In this document: piece after piece, positions 8,198-17,611 of the stretch
Layout of the letters: every line of letters starts with the position of its first letter
How positions within the stretch are numbered: the stretch's first letter is position 1
From: JAAZPT01 sp964544955
GTDB taxonomy: Bacteria > Bacillota > Clostridia > Christensenellales > Aristaeellaceae
Direction of reading: 5' to 3'
DNA length: 64,000 nucleotides
Assembly: GCA_964544955.1 (NCBI GenBank)
Contig: CAZJEB010000001.1
Location: 62,001 to 126,000 of the forward strand
Position numbers and translations under genes: made by a program
Notes under the pieces: model-generated
The model's database searches: none
What the model saw: only the letters and a program-made list of their open reading frames with translations
What the model was told of the DNA's origin: nothing

Positions 8198-9451
8198 ATG
8201 AAAAAAATTGCTAAAATTATACTTAGCTCATTACTTTGTACAATAATGGTATTTACAAGTATTGCCTTTGCAACTTCTGTTGAGCCAGCAAATTCATCGG
8301 TAGCTACTGTTTCTGAAGATGAATTTAAGCTTACTTGTGATTATAAAACCATTAAAGGTGAAAATGTAAAAGTTTATTACGAGAGTACTGGAAGATATGG
8401 TTATGCGCATCTTGAAGAAGGCACTTATGTAAAATTTGTTGAATTAAAAGATGAAACAGCTGAAGTAGAGGTTTTTTATAAGGAGAATATTCAAAAAGCT
8501 TGGATTTCTGCAGCCTCATTAACAACAGCAACAACAATAATTAAAGACTCAAATGGCGCTGATAAGCATGTTAGTGAACTAGACCCAAACTATGATAGTA
8601 TTATTTCAGCTGGAAAAATAGTTTCTAAGGCTGGAACATATAATCCATTAACAAAAGATGGCGAAAAAGCTGCATCAGTGGAAAAATTCCTTCAAAACAG
8701 TAAGGATTATGTTTATGATGGTATTGAACTTGAAGATTCGCCTGCAAAAGTAGAAGAAAATAAAAAACAAACCGAAACAAAAAACAACACCAAAACAACA
8801 AGTAAGAAAACAAATAAATCATTTAAAGCAAATTTAAAAGCTAGTATAAATATGGCTGATGGAGCCAAACTGTACAATGATCCATCAGTAAATACTGAAG
8901 AATTAGCTGTTATACCTCAAAATAACCAAATAGATGTTCAAAGTGTTGGCGTTGCATGGTCATATGTATCATACGATGGTAAGAAAGGCTATGTTTCAAC
9001 AAAACTATTAAATTTTGATGGCGCTGATAGTAGTATGGAGCTTGTGGTTGTTGCAGCAACTAATGGTAAACTTACATTAAGAGAAGAAGCTAATGCTAAA
9101 TCTAAAAGAGTTTCTACAGTAAAGAATGGAACTGTTGGAGTTCTGCTTGGTAAAGAAAATAAATTTGTTAAACTTATTATAGATGGAAAAACAGGTTATT
9201 TAATGGAAAACTTTGTAGAACTTGTAAAACCAGTAGATGATGTTACAAAAACTGCAGAAATTGTTTACCCAAGCTCTAAAAAGAAAACTAAAATTAATAT
9301 TAGAACTACAAAATCAAAAAATAGTTTTGTAGTAGATAAAGTTACAACAGGTGATATAGTTACTGTATTGGGTGAAGATGAAAATTGGATTACCATAGAA
9401 ACATCTAAGGGATTATATGGCTATATAATGGATGAGTTTATAAGTAAATAG
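8198..9451 (+). CDS. Secreted protein with SH3-like repeats
   Basis: 417 residues. The signal peptide MKKIAKIILSSLLCTIMVF ends near an AFA site. A low-complexity Lys/Thr/Asn linker lies around residues 180-205. Three bacterial SH3-like repeats follow, each containing a 'V..G....VL' core and a YV/YI-type close such as GKKGYVSTKLL and GLYGYIMDEFI. Such repeats typically bind peptidoglycan or other wall polymers. No catalytic domain is visible. GGAGG lies 6 nt before the ATG; the in-frame extension upstream of it is not used. Last gene before a terminator. Confidence 0.82.
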   Translation: MKKIAKIILSSLLCTIMVFTSIAFATSVEPANSSVATVSEDEFKLTCDYKTIKGENVKVYYESTGRYGYAHLEEGTYVKFVELKDETAEVEVFYKENIQKAWISAASLTTATTIIKDSNGADKHVSELDPNYDSIISAGKIVSKAGTYNPLTKDGEKAASVEKFLQNSKDYVYDGIELEDSPAKVEENKKQTETKNNTKTTSKKTNKSFKANLKASINMADGAKLYNDPSVNTEELAVIPQNNQIDVQSVGVAWSYVSYDGKKGYVSTKLLNFDGADSSMELVVVAATNGKLTLREEANAKSKRVSTVKNGTVGVLLGKENKFVKLIIDGKTGYLMENFVELVKPVDDVTKTAEIVYPSSKKKTKINIRTTKSKNSFVVDKVTTGDIVTVLGEDENWITIETSKGLYGYIMDEFISK

Positions 9452-9455
9452 TAAA

Positions 9456-9494
9456 ATAAAAAAGAACCTAAATTTAAATATTAGGTTCTTTTTT
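9456..9494. terminator. Bidirectional terminator
   Basis: AAAGAACCTAA (9461-9471) pairs with TTAGGTTCTTT (9481-9491) and is flanked by A and T runs. It serves the SH3 protein gene and the convergent thioesterase gene, whose stop codon lies in the loop. Confidence 0.88.
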
Positions 9495-10202
9495 TGACCA
9501 GTTTGCTTGAATAGTAAAACAAGGTTTATCAGTAAATCCTTTAATAATACTAATATTATCTTTGTTTTGTAGCTCCATTGTTATAGTTTGATTAGCTGTT
9601 ATTTCAGAATTATAATGTATTAATACTTCTTTTGCTAAATTTAATTTGTGAAAATCTATTGTAAATAAATCAAGGAACCAACGAATATATGATGTGTTAT
9701 TAACATGTGAATTTATATCAAAATCAGAATATTTAGTGTATTCAGTAAATGTTTTTATATCTGCATCAATATTTTGAATGCTTGGGGGATATGGAAGTGG
9801 CTTAATATTAAAACCATATTTAAATACTTCTGGATAAAATGGTTTTGCTATTTTTCTTGTATTTAAATCAATTTGTACATATAAATTAGAACTTGTTCCT
9901 ATTAATTTTTCGTTTAAATATAATTCAATAAATCTCGGAAAAAAGCCATGCCTCATTTCGCCAGGCCAGGTTACAAACTTAACAGTATCGTTTATTTTAG
10001 GGTAACTATGCATTATTAGTTTAGACCTAGTTAAAGCCCAGCCTATGTTTCTAGCTGCCATAACTTCAACGCCTAAACCAAGTTGTTCACTATGTTCACC
10101 AGCTATTTCTTGGTTTAATGCAAAAATTCTATCAACTCTAAAAAACGAGCTAAAATCAACATCTCTTGAATTTAATTTATATTCATATATGTAAGGTAAC
10201 AT
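9474..10202 (-). CDS. Acyl-ACP thioesterase
   Basis: 242 residues, matching the bacterial acyl-ACP thioesterase family of two tandem hot-dog domains. The first holds HSEQLGLGVEVMAARNIGWALTRSKL; the second holds FDINSHVNNTSYIRWFLDL, a typical N-x-H-x-N-N active-site segment. It would hydrolyse acyl-ACP to release free fatty acid. ATG at 10200-10202 is preceded by a weak AGAAAGAAG. It ends an operon begun by uvrC and starts 4 nt after the small membrane protein. Confidence 0.88.
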   Translation of the reverse strand: MLPYIYEYKLNSRDVDFSSFFRVDRIFALNQEIAGEHSEQLGLGVEVMAARNIGWALTRSKLIMHSYPKINDTVKFVTWPGEMRHGFFPRFIELYLNEKLIGTSSNLYVQIDLNTRKIAKPFYPEVFKYGFNIKPLPYPPSIQNIDADIKTFTEYTKYSDFDINSHVNNTSYIRWFLDLFTIDFHKLNLAKEVLIHYNSEITANQTITMELQNKDNISIIKGFTDKPCFTIQANWSKKEPNI

Positions 10203-10206
10203 ATTT

Positions 10207-10611
10207 TCACTTCTTTCTATTCTTTTTAATTTGGCTAAAGTTTATAGATATTAAAGATGTATAACCTAATACAATACCTTCTATTAAAATAATAGTGGGG
10301 TCAACAATTTTTAAAAATGATAGCGCAGGAATAATTACATCACCTGTATACGTAAAATATTGATATAAGAATATAATAAATAATACAATTGCTGAAACTC
10401 TGTACATATTTAAAAAGCCATATGTTTTGTAAATAGCTTGGCTAAAATTTATTAACAAAGCTAATCCACAACCAAGCATTATTCCAATTAAGGAAAATTT
10501 AATAAATTTAGATTCAAACAAATTAAATATATAATTGTTAAATAAAACTAATAATAATATTAGTATTAATGGTAATAATGCAACATATATTTTTTTAAAA
10601 ATTTGACTCAT
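10207..10611 (-). CDS. Small four-helix membrane protein, unknown
   Basis: 134 residues with four predicted membrane segments (about 8-28, 38-58, 68-88 and 100-122) and a basic C-terminal tail. I do not recognise the family. I start at ATG 10609-10611 behind GGAG, not the upstream in-frame TTG that overlaps it. It is sandwiched between a large DUF6056-like membrane protein and the acyl-ACP thioesterase with very short gaps, so it probably belongs to the same pathway. Confidence 0.7.
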   Translation of the reverse strand: MSQIFKKIYVALLPLILILLLVLFNNYIFNLFESKFIKFSLIGIMLGCGLALLINFSQAIYKTYGFLNMYRVSAIVLFIIFLYQYFTYTGDVIIPALSFLKIVDPTIILIEGIVLGYTSLISINFSQIKKNRKK

Positions 10612-10625
10612 ATTATTCTCCAATG

Positions 10626-12074
10626 TTAATCAACTAATTTAATTTTATATAAACCATAAAAATCGCAAAAACTTTTATTAATCCAATGTTCGGTATCACT
10701 TGTAATATCCCCGTATTCAAGTAGGTTTGGTTTCACGCTTATTGGTTGTAGTGTAACTACTTTGCTTTTATCAGCATTTGATAATAAATAATGCCTTTCA
10801 TATTTTTCATTACTATAAATTTTTGCACTTCCATCAAATATAGACGTTAATGCTTTGTATGCATTTAAATTGCTTATGTTTGTAATAATACATATGCTTA
10901 ATATAATAAAAAAACTATAAATTATCAATTTTTGTTTTTTATATTTATTAATTTTATCAAAAATACTGTGCTTTTTATAGTATATTAAAAAATATAAAAC
11001 ATTAAAAAATATAGTAATTGTATAAACTATATATGCTATATTTAAAATTCTTAATGGTCCAGGATTACCTAATGCATAGAAAGTAGGGGTGAATATTGTT
11101 GCATTAAGTAAAAATGAAACTATTAATACAAAAATTGGTTTTATTTTATACCTTTTATATTCTAATTTATCATACACAATAAATATAATTGCTAATATTG
11201 GTAATATTATTATTGGAAAATACTTTAACCAAATATAGGCAGAATAAATAACGGATTTTATTATCGCTAATAATGGATTCATTGGTGGTTGGGGTTGAAG
11301 TTCCTGTCTTGCAATATTTCCAGGTGCGATGGCACTTATAATTAAACCCAATAAAAGAAAAATAAATGATAAAGCTACAACTAATTTTGTTTTTTTGTTT
11401 TTAATGAATATTGAATAAATAAAAATAAAGAATAATAAACATAAACTAATTAATATTACTGGATAACTACCACCAGATATTATGGAAAACAGTAAAATTG
11501 GCAAAATTGTGGTTATTATGCTTGTTTTTTTATCACTTTTTAAATGTTTTGATAAAATTCCAAAGGCTATAAACGCTAGTGAAATAAAAAAATTATAGTA
11601 AATACCACTAACATAGTAATAAAAATGTTCACCAATGGCAGGTAATGTTAATAATATTAAAATTGATATAATATTGGCTACTGTAATTGATTTGCGCTTA
11701 TCAAATAAAAATATATTACTCAATATATTAAAAATAAAGAATATAAGCGAAGCTGTAAAAAATAAAATTAAAAAATAGCCAATTAAATAATAATTTTCAT
11801 ATGAAATACTTAATGGATTTAATCCAAATAGAAACACAGCAGAAAAAGATCCTTGCCAAGTATAATAATTTGTAATTGTCTGTTTTGCCGATTCTTTAAT
11901 AACATCAATTATTGAATTGTTCTCTTGCCAAGCTTTATATGGGAAGGATGAAAAAGCATACTCGTCAGTATAGGGATGTATATAATTACTATAATTTAAC
12001 AATGGTAACAAAGTTACTATTAATAAAACTATAGATAAAATACAAACAATCTTATTTAAATTAATTTTGAACAT
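10626..12074 (-). CDS. DUF6056-like polytopic membrane protein (possible GT-C glycosyltransferase)
   Basis: 482 residues with about eleven to twelve membrane segments. The first extracytoplasmic loop contains YIHPYTDEYAFSSFPYKAW and later YYTWQGSFSAVFLFGLNP. This layout, with an acidic motif after the first helix, recalls the DUF6056 family and GT-C lipid-linked glycosyltransferases. I assign it from memory of family features, so treat the function as tentative. It starts right at the uvrC stop. Confidence 0.65.
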   Translation of the reverse strand: MFKINLNKIVCILSIVLLIVTLLPLLNYSNYIHPYTDEYAFSSFPYKAWQENNSIIDVIKESAKQTITNYYTWQGSFSAVFLFGLNPLSISYENYYLIGYFLILFFTASLIFFIFNILSNIFLFDKRKSITVANIISILILLTLPAIGEHFYYYVSGIYYNFFISLAFIAFGILSKHLKSDKKTSIITTILPILLFSIISGGSYPVILISLCLLFFIFIYSIFIKNKKTKLVVALSFIFLLLGLIISAIAPGNIARQELQPQPPMNPLLAIIKSVIYSAYIWLKYFPIIILPILAIIFIVYDKLEYKRYKIKPIFVLIVSFLLNATIFTPTFYALGNPGPLRILNIAYIVYTITIFFNVLYFLIYYKKHSIFDKINKYKKQKLIIYSFFIILSICIITNISNLNAYKALTSIFDGSAKIYSNEKYERHYLLSNADKSKVVTLQPISVKPNLLEYGDITSDTEHWINKSFCDFYGLYKIKLVD

Positions 12075-12075
12075 A

Positions 12076-13938
12076 TCAATCTCTTTCGTTATTAAACCAA
12101 TCGTATATTTTTTGTGCTGTATTTTTATTCAAACCCTTTGTGGATTTAAGCTCGTTCAAAGTTGCATTCTTAACACCATTTAAAGATTTAAAATTTTTAA
12201 ATAATATATCCTGTGTTTTTATTCCAACACCAGGTATGTTTAATAGTTCACTTCTTATTAAAGACTTATCCCTTATAGTTCTGTGATAAGTTATTGCAAA
12301 CCTATGTGATTCATCTCTAATTCTTTGAATTAAATGCAATGCTGGGTCATGGCTATCTACTATTATAGGGTTTTCTCTATTCAATAAAAATATTTCTTCA
12401 TTTTTCTTTGCTAAACCAAACATATTTATATTTAAACCTAAAGCGGTTATTGCATTATTTGCAAACTCTAATTGCTGTTTACCACCATCAATTAAAATTA
12501 AATCAGGTAAATCTGAAAACGATCCATCTATTAATGATTCTTTATTTTCCAACCTATCACTTATTTCATTAATGGCACGAGTAAATCTTCTAGTTAATAC
12601 TTCATCCATTGATGCAAAATCATTAGGGCCTATAACTGTCTTTATTTTAAACTTTCTATAAGCTTTTTTTGCAGGTTTTCCATCAATAAAAACAACCATT
12701 GATGCTACTGAAAAAGTACCTTGAGTGTTTGAAATATCATAGCCTTCTATACGGCGTGGTATTGTATCAAGATCTAAAATTTTACTTAAAGATTCAAGGC
12801 TGCCAATTGTCTTTTTATGTTGTAGTTTAACGTATAAATCCTTTTTTGTTAAGGATTCTACTGCGTTTTTTAAACATACATCAACAATTGCTTTTTTAGC
12901 GCCTTTTTTTGGAACAATTAAAGTTACAGCTTTACCTTCTATTTCTCTAAGTAATTTTTCCAAAGATTCATTATCATCGGTATCGCTAGATAATAATACT
13001 TCTCTTGGAACAAACTTTATGTTTTCATAGTATTGGGGTAAAAATGAAGATAATATTGTTGTTGGGCTTTCATCGCCATCGTCTGGTAAAAAGAAATTAT
13101 CATTACTAATAATTTTACCTTCCCTAACATTTATTAAATAAATAAGTGCATCTTTTTTATTATTAGCAACAGCCCATATGTCTTGTGTAATGTCACGCCG
13201 TTGAATTGCACTTTGCTTATCCATAAGCCTTTTTAATGAATATAATTTATCCCGATATTCAGCAGCTTTCTCAAAGTCTAATACTTCTGAATAATGGCTC
13301 ATTTGTTCGTGTAATGATTTTTTAACATTATCTGTATTTCCATTTAGAAAATTAATTGTTTCTTTAACTATTTTATTATATTCTTCTTCGGTACATAAGT
13401 TTGCACATGGAGCTGGGCAAAGACCTATCTCATATCGCATACAAGGTCTATGTTTATATGTAACAGGAAATCTCAAGTTACAATTCCTTAAAGGAAACAC
13501 CTTTGCCAACTCATTTGTTACTTGTTTTATGGCATAAGTTCCAATATATGGTCCAAAATACTCTGAGCCATCCTTTTCTTTTTTTCTAGCTATTTTAAGC
13601 CTTGGAAATTTTTCTTTTAAGTTAATCTTTAAAAAAGGGTAATGTTTATCGTCTTTAAGTAATATGTTATAAAAAGGCCTATGTTCTTTAATTAAGTTGC
13701 ATTCCAAAATTAAAGATTCATAATTGCTATTACATAAAATTGTTTCAAAGTCGTCAATTTTAGAAACCATAGCCATAACTTTTGTGGAATGACCAGCGGA
13801 TGAATGAAAATAACTTCTAACTCTATTCTTTAAATTCTTCGCCTTACCAATATAAATAATCTCATTTTTATGTTTCATTATATAACAGCCAGGACTGTCT
13901 GTTAAAAGCTGAAGCTTCATGTTTATTAAGTCGTTCAC
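12076..13938 (-). CDS. uvrC: Excinuclease ABC subunit C
   Basis: 620 residues, normal for UvrC, which makes both incisions in nucleotide excision repair. In order: a GIY-YIG nuclease domain (CYIMKHKNEIIYIGKAKNLKNR, about 18-40), a UVR segment for UvrB binding (about 205-240), the RNase H-like C-terminal nuclease (DLILIDGGKQQLEFA), and two C-terminal helix-hairpin-helix motifs (LNIPGVGIKT). The start is GTG at 13936-13938, 5 nt after AGGAGG. It heads a four-gene minus-strand operon with unrelated membrane and lipid genes. Confidence 0.97.
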   Translation of the reverse strand: MNDLINMKLQLLTDSPGCYIMKHKNEIIYIGKAKNLKNRVRSYFHSSAGHSTKVMAMVSKIDDFETILCNSNYESLILECNLIKEHRPFYNILLKDDKHYPFLKINLKEKFPRLKIARKKEKDGSEYFGPYIGTYAIKQVTNELAKVFPLRNCNLRFPVTYKHRPCMRYEIGLCPAPCANLCTEEEYNKIVKETINFLNGNTDNVKKSLHEQMSHYSEVLDFEKAAEYRDKLYSLKRLMDKQSAIQRRDITQDIWAVANNKKDALIYLINVREGKIISNDNFFLPDDGDESPTTILSSFLPQYYENIKFVPREVLLSSDTDDNESLEKLLREIEGKAVTLIVPKKGAKKAIVDVCLKNAVESLTKKDLYVKLQHKKTIGSLESLSKILDLDTIPRRIEGYDISNTQGTFSVASMVVFIDGKPAKKAYRKFKIKTVIGPNDFASMDEVLTRRFTRAINEISDRLENKESLIDGSFSDLPDLILIDGGKQQLEFANNAITALGLNINMFGLAKKNEEIFLLNRENPIIVDSHDPALHLIQRIRDESHRFAITYHRTIRDKSLIRSELLNIPGVGIKTQDILFKNFKSLNGVKNATLNELKSTKGLNKNTAQKIYDWFNNERD

Positions 13939-13970
13939 AAATTCCTCCTGAAATGTGTTATAATTTATTA

Positions 13971-13999
13971 ATTATATTATATTTAATTGCTGTAAGCAA
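13971..13999 (-). promoter_or_regulatory. Promoter of the uvrC operon
   Basis: On the minus strand TTGCTT (13994-13999) and a perfect TATAAT (13971-13976) are 17 bp apart. The -35 lies only 14 bp before the divergent dipeptidase start, so the two transcription units share a 74-bp intergenic region; TGTTATAAT at 13956-13964 on the plus strand could serve the dipeptidase. Confidence 0.7.
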
Positions 14000-14012
14000 A
14001 TGGAGGATTTTT

Positions 14013-14927
14013 ATGATAATTTGTGATTCGCATTGTGATACCCTTTATAATATAGTAGAGGGGAATGATAATAATTTAGATATTACCTTGGAAAAACTTA
14101 AAAAAGGTGGAGTAGGGCTTCAAGTTATGGCTATGTTCGTGGGCCATAATAATGATGTTAAAACAATAAAAGCAAGAAATTTAAAAATGTTAGAGGCTTT
14201 TCAAAAATTGTTGAAGGAAGGGTTTACTAAAACTGTTGACCCTACAAATATCAATAAAAACGATATTAATATTATGTTATCCATTGAGGGATGTGAAAGT
14301 ATTACAGATATTAAAGAACTTGAATTTTACCATAAAAAAGGCGTTAGAATGATGGGGATAACATGGAACTATGAAAATGAATATGCCTACCCAGCAATAA
14401 CAGGATCTGATCTCGGCTTAAAACCGTTTGCCTATGATATGATAAAGGAAATGCAAAATCGTGGAATAGCTATTGATGTTAGCCACATAAATGAAGCAGG
14501 ATTTTATGATGTTATAGAAAAGTTTGATGCACCACCGCTTGCCTCTCACTCATGTGCCTATAATTTATGTAATCATTTTAGGAATCTAAAAGATGATCAA
14601 TTAAAAGTAATGTTCGATAAAGGTGGTTATGTTGGAGTAAATTTTTACCCTAAATTTTTAACCATTAATGAAACTTGCAATATTGATACGGTTATAGATC
14701 ATATTGTTTATATGTTTGAGCATGGAGGAGAGGGGAAGGTTGGACTTGGCTCAGATTTTGATGGCATAAGCTCGAAACCAAAAGGGCTAAATGACCCTAA
14801 AGGCTTGCCCTTTTTAATTGAAAGGCTTGCAGAACGAGGATTCAGTCATGTTGAAATTAAAGGTATCGCAGGCGCTAATTTTCAAAATTATTATAAAAGA
14901 ATATACCAATATAAAAGAGCCAATTAA
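14013..14927 (+). CDS. Membrane-dipeptidase-like peptidase (M19 family)
   Basis: 304 residues. It begins with the zinc-ligand motif DSHCDTL and contains IMLSIEG, IDVSHINEAGFYDV, ASHSC and GLGSDFDG, all diagnostic of renal-dipeptidase-like M19 metallopeptidases. These cleave dipeptides, often with a D-amino acid or dehydro residue at the C-terminus. The ATG at 14013 follows GGAGG; the reading frame continues 20 codons upstream without a ribosome binding site. Single-gene unit ended by a terminator. Confidence 0.92.
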   Translation: MIICDSHCDTLYNIVEGNDNNLDITLEKLKKGGVGLQVMAMFVGHNNDVKTIKARNLKMLEAFQKLLKEGFTKTVDPTNINKNDINIMLSIEGCESITDIKELEFYHKKGVRMMGITWNYENEYAYPAITGSDLGLKPFAYDMIKEMQNRGIAIDVSHINEAGFYDVIEKFDAPPLASHSCAYNLCNHFRNLKDDQLKVMFDKGGYVGVNFYPKFLTINETCNIDTVIDHIVYMFEHGGEGKVGLGSDFDGISSKPKGLNDPKGLPFLIERLAERGFSHVEIKGIAGANFQNYYKRIYQYKRAN

Positions 14928-14940
14928 GGCTCTTTTATAT
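14911..14940. terminator. Bidirectional terminator
   Basis: ATAAAAGAGCC and GGCTCTTTTAT pair across a six-base loop that contains the dipeptidase stop codon. It faces the convergent Na/Pi cotransporter gene. Confidence 0.88.
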
Positions 14941-14945
14941 TAATG

Positions 14946-16727
14946 TTATTTTGATTCTTTTACTTCTTTAATTTCTTTTATACTATATTTTGCAACATAC
15001 TCATCTTTTAAAACTTTGAAGTTTTCATCGTGGTCTTTAATATATTCTTGGAATGCATGCTCGCTTACAACTCCATAGTTATCATGTATAAAACTAATTG
15101 CTATATTTGAGCAATAATCAGCAACCCTTACATAGCTTGTTATTATTTCTGAGAAAAGTATTCCTAGTTGAGGTGTACAGCTCATTTTCTTCATACGTTT
15201 TATGTGTCGTTTAATTGCTTGTCTTTGTAAATCGTGTAAAACAATATTTAGAGGCTCAATTGTAAAAGCTAATTCTTGATTATTTGTTTTAAATACTTCA
15301 ACTGTTTTATCTAGAACTTCTTTTGTTGCTTTTCCAATAACAGAAAGTTCACGCTTAGCCTTATCTGAGAAAAACTCGCCAGTTTCGTTAAGGAATTCAA
15401 ATTTTTGCTGTATTGTAAGAATGTGGTCCGATATACGCTCAAAGTCATTTATACATTGAATATATGCTGATAACACTTGAGTTTGGGCTGTAGATAATTC
15501 TTCTTGACCAATTTTTGTAACATATTTTTTAAGGTTATCTTCATATTCATCAAGAAGTTTCTCATTTTCTTTTATTATTTCAGCATCGGCTTCAACATAG
15601 TTTTCGTTTAAAGCATTAACTAAATCCAATGATTTAGTGTCCAAATTACTCATGTCAACAATTAAACCATAACATTGTTCAAGTGCAAAAGCAGGTGTGG
15701 TTAAAAATCTATCATCAAGAACAGAGAATATATCTTTTTTATTTTCTTCTTCGCTTAAAGGTATAATTTTATATGATAAATTTGCTAATTGTTTTATAAA
15801 GGGGATTAAGAACAATGTTGTTACAATATTGAACACACTATGAACTATTGCTATAGTAAGTGGTGAAGCTTTTTCTTGGAATATAGTTAAATTAAAGAAT
15901 GGAACAATGAAATAATATATAACAACAAATAAAAGTGTTCCAATTATGTTAAATAGCAAATGACAAATTGCAGTTCTTTTAGCATTTTTATTAGTACCGA
16001 TTGTTGAAAGTATTGCAGTTATACACGTACCTATATTCTGTCCAAGTATAATAGGTATAGTTGCATTTATGCTTAATGCGCCTGTTAAGGATATTGCTTG
16101 TAGTATACCAACGGAGGGAGATGAACTTTGTATTATAGCAGTAATCAATAAACCTGCTAGTATGCTTAAAACTGGGTTTTCAAACATAAGCATTAAGTTT
16201 ATAAAGTTTGGATCATTTGCTAAAGGTTTCATGGTGTCGCTCATAGTTTGCATACCCATCATTAACAAAGCAAATCCAATTAATACTTCTGCAAAAGAAC
16301 GTTTTTTAACGCTAGTATAAACAATATAAATTACTATACCAACAAGAGCTATAATGGGGGAAAAAGCAGTTGGTGTTAACAGTCTAATTAAGAATGACGT
16401 GCTTTCAATGCCAGCTAAACTAAGTATCCATGAAGTAATTGTAGTACCTATGTTAGCACCCATAATTACGCCAATTGCTTGCTTTAATGACATAAAACCA
16501 GCATTTACAAAGCCAACAACCATAACTGTTGTAGCCGATGATGACTGTATAATTGCAGTTACACCAGCACCAAATAAAATCGCTTTTGCTGTACTTTTCG
16601 TTAGCTTTTCAATTATTGATTCTAATTTACTTCCACTAATTCTTATTAAACCGATACTCATTAAGCTCATACCATATAAAAATACAGCTAAGCCACCAAA
16701 CATAGTTAAGAAATCAAAAAAATCCAT
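14946..16727 (-). CDS. Na/Pi cotransporter family protein (NptA/YjbB type)
   Basis: 593 residues. The N-terminal half has eight to nine membrane segments with two repeated QSSSA/QSSSP motifs (VTAIIQSSSATTVMVVGFVNAG and ITAIIQSSSPSVGILQA), the sodium-phosphate cotransporter signature. The C-terminal third is a soluble helical PhoU-like domain. It would move phosphate with sodium, probably out of the cell as shown for YjbB. ATG 16725-16727 is chosen because GAGG lies just upstream and inside the longer reading frame. Confidence 0.9.
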   Translation of the reverse strand: MDFFDFLTMFGGLAVFLYGMSLMSIGLIRISGSKLESIIEKLTKSTAKAILFGAGVTAIIQSSSATTVMVVGFVNAGFMSLKQAIGVIMGANIGTTITSWILSLAGIESTSFLIRLLTPTAFSPIIALVGIVIYIVYTSVKKRSFAEVLIGFALLMMGMQTMSDTMKPLANDPNFINLMLMFENPVLSILAGLLITAIIQSSSPSVGILQAISLTGALSINATIPIILGQNIGTCITAILSTIGTNKNAKRTAICHLLFNIIGTLLFVVIYYFIVPFFNLTIFQEKASPLTIAIVHSVFNIVTTLFLIPFIKQLANLSYKIIPLSEEENKKDIFSVLDDRFLTTPAFALEQCYGLIVDMSNLDTKSLDLVNALNENYVEADAEIIKENEKLLDEYEDNLKKYVTKIGQEELSTAQTQVLSAYIQCINDFERISDHILTIQQKFEFLNETGEFFSDKAKRELSVIGKATKEVLDKTVEVFKTNNQELAFTIEPLNIVLHDLQRQAIKRHIKRMKKMSCTPQLGILFSEIITSYVRVADYCSNIAISFIHDNYGVVSEHAFQEYIKDHDENFKVLKDEYVAKYSIKEIKEVKESK

Positions 16728-16784
16728 ATCTAACCTCATTTAATTTTATAGTCGTTTAGATGAATGCCACTTTTGTACTAATAA

Positions 16785-16813
16785 ATTATACATTAGAATC
16801 TAAAAATTTACAA
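16785..16813 (-). promoter_or_regulatory. Promoter of the Na/Pi cotransporter gene
   Basis: On the minus strand TTGTAA (16808-16813) and a perfect TATAAT (16785-16790) are separated by 17 bp. Confidence 0.78.
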
Positions 16814-16829
16814 TTTATTTACATTGTTT

Positions 16830-16858
16830 TCGACATTGAAAATAGCTTATGGTATAAT
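16830..16858 (+). promoter_or_regulatory. Promoter of the SpoU methyltransferase operon
   Basis: TCGACA (16830-16835) and TATAAT (16853-16858) are 17 bp apart, with a TG two bases before the -10 giving an extended element. Confidence 0.78.
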
Positions 16859-16878
16859 TACTATAAAAGGAGGAATAT

Positions 16879-17610
16879 ATGCCGAAACTTTTAAAATATA
16901 GCAAAGAGCTTGATTATAGTTATGTAATGGGAATATTTCCTGCTATAGAAGCCATAAAAAACTCTCCAAAAGCTTGCTTGCGTTTGCTTAAAAGCAACAA
17001 TGCAACTGGTGAGGGTATTGAGTTACTTGAAAGATTGTGTAAATTAAATAATATACGTATAGAAAATGCTCAAAATATATTAGATAAAATTAGTCCCAAA
17101 GATAATGTTTTTGCAGCAATGGTTGTAAAAAAACAACAGTTAGATTTAGATGAAAATGCAAAACATGTTGTGTTATGCAACATTATGGATTCTGGTAATC
17201 TTGGAACAATTATGCGCACTATGTTGGGCTTTAATATTAAAAATTTAGCAATTATTAAACCGGCAACGGATGTATTTGACCCTAGAACAATTCGCTCTAG
17301 TATGGGAGCTTTATTTTCTATTAATGTAAAAGAGTTTAATAACTTTGATGAATATTTTGATAAGTATAAAAATAGAAACGTATTTCTATTTATGCTTGAT
17401 GGAAGCGAAAAAATTAATGATATTATAAAGTTCAAAGAAAATAAACCGTTTACTCTTGTTTTTGGCAATGAGGGTAGTGGTTTACCTAATGATTATAAAA
17501 AATTTGGAATACCTATTAGAATAGAACATTCTGATAATATAGATAGTCTAAATTTATCCATAGCAGCCGCTATAGGTATGTATAAATTTAATGAAATTAT
17601 GGGGGAATAA
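16879..17610 (+). CDS. TrmH/SpoU-family RNA 2'-O-methyltransferase
   Basis: 243 residues. An N-terminal substrate-recognition region is followed by a knotted SPOUT domain. The three SpoU motifs are NIMDSGNLGTIMRT (motif 1), FGNEGSGLP (motif 2) and SLNLSIAAAIGMY (motif 3). It methylates a ribose in rRNA or tRNA; the exact target cannot be deduced. ATG at 16879 follows AGGAGG. It heads a three-gene operon. Confidence 0.92.
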   Translation: MPKLLKYSKELDYSYVMGIFPAIEAIKNSPKACLRLLKSNNATGEGIELLERLCKLNNIRIENAQNILDKISPKDNVFAAMVVKKQQLDLDENAKHVVLCNIMDSGNLGTIMRTMLGFNIKNLAIIKPATDVFDPRTIRSSMGALFSINVKEFNNFDEYFDKYKNRNVFLFMLDGSEKINDIIKFKENKPFTLVFGNEGSGLPNDYKKFGIPIRIEHSDNIDSLNLSIAAAIGMYKFNEIMGE

Positions 17611-17611
17611 T

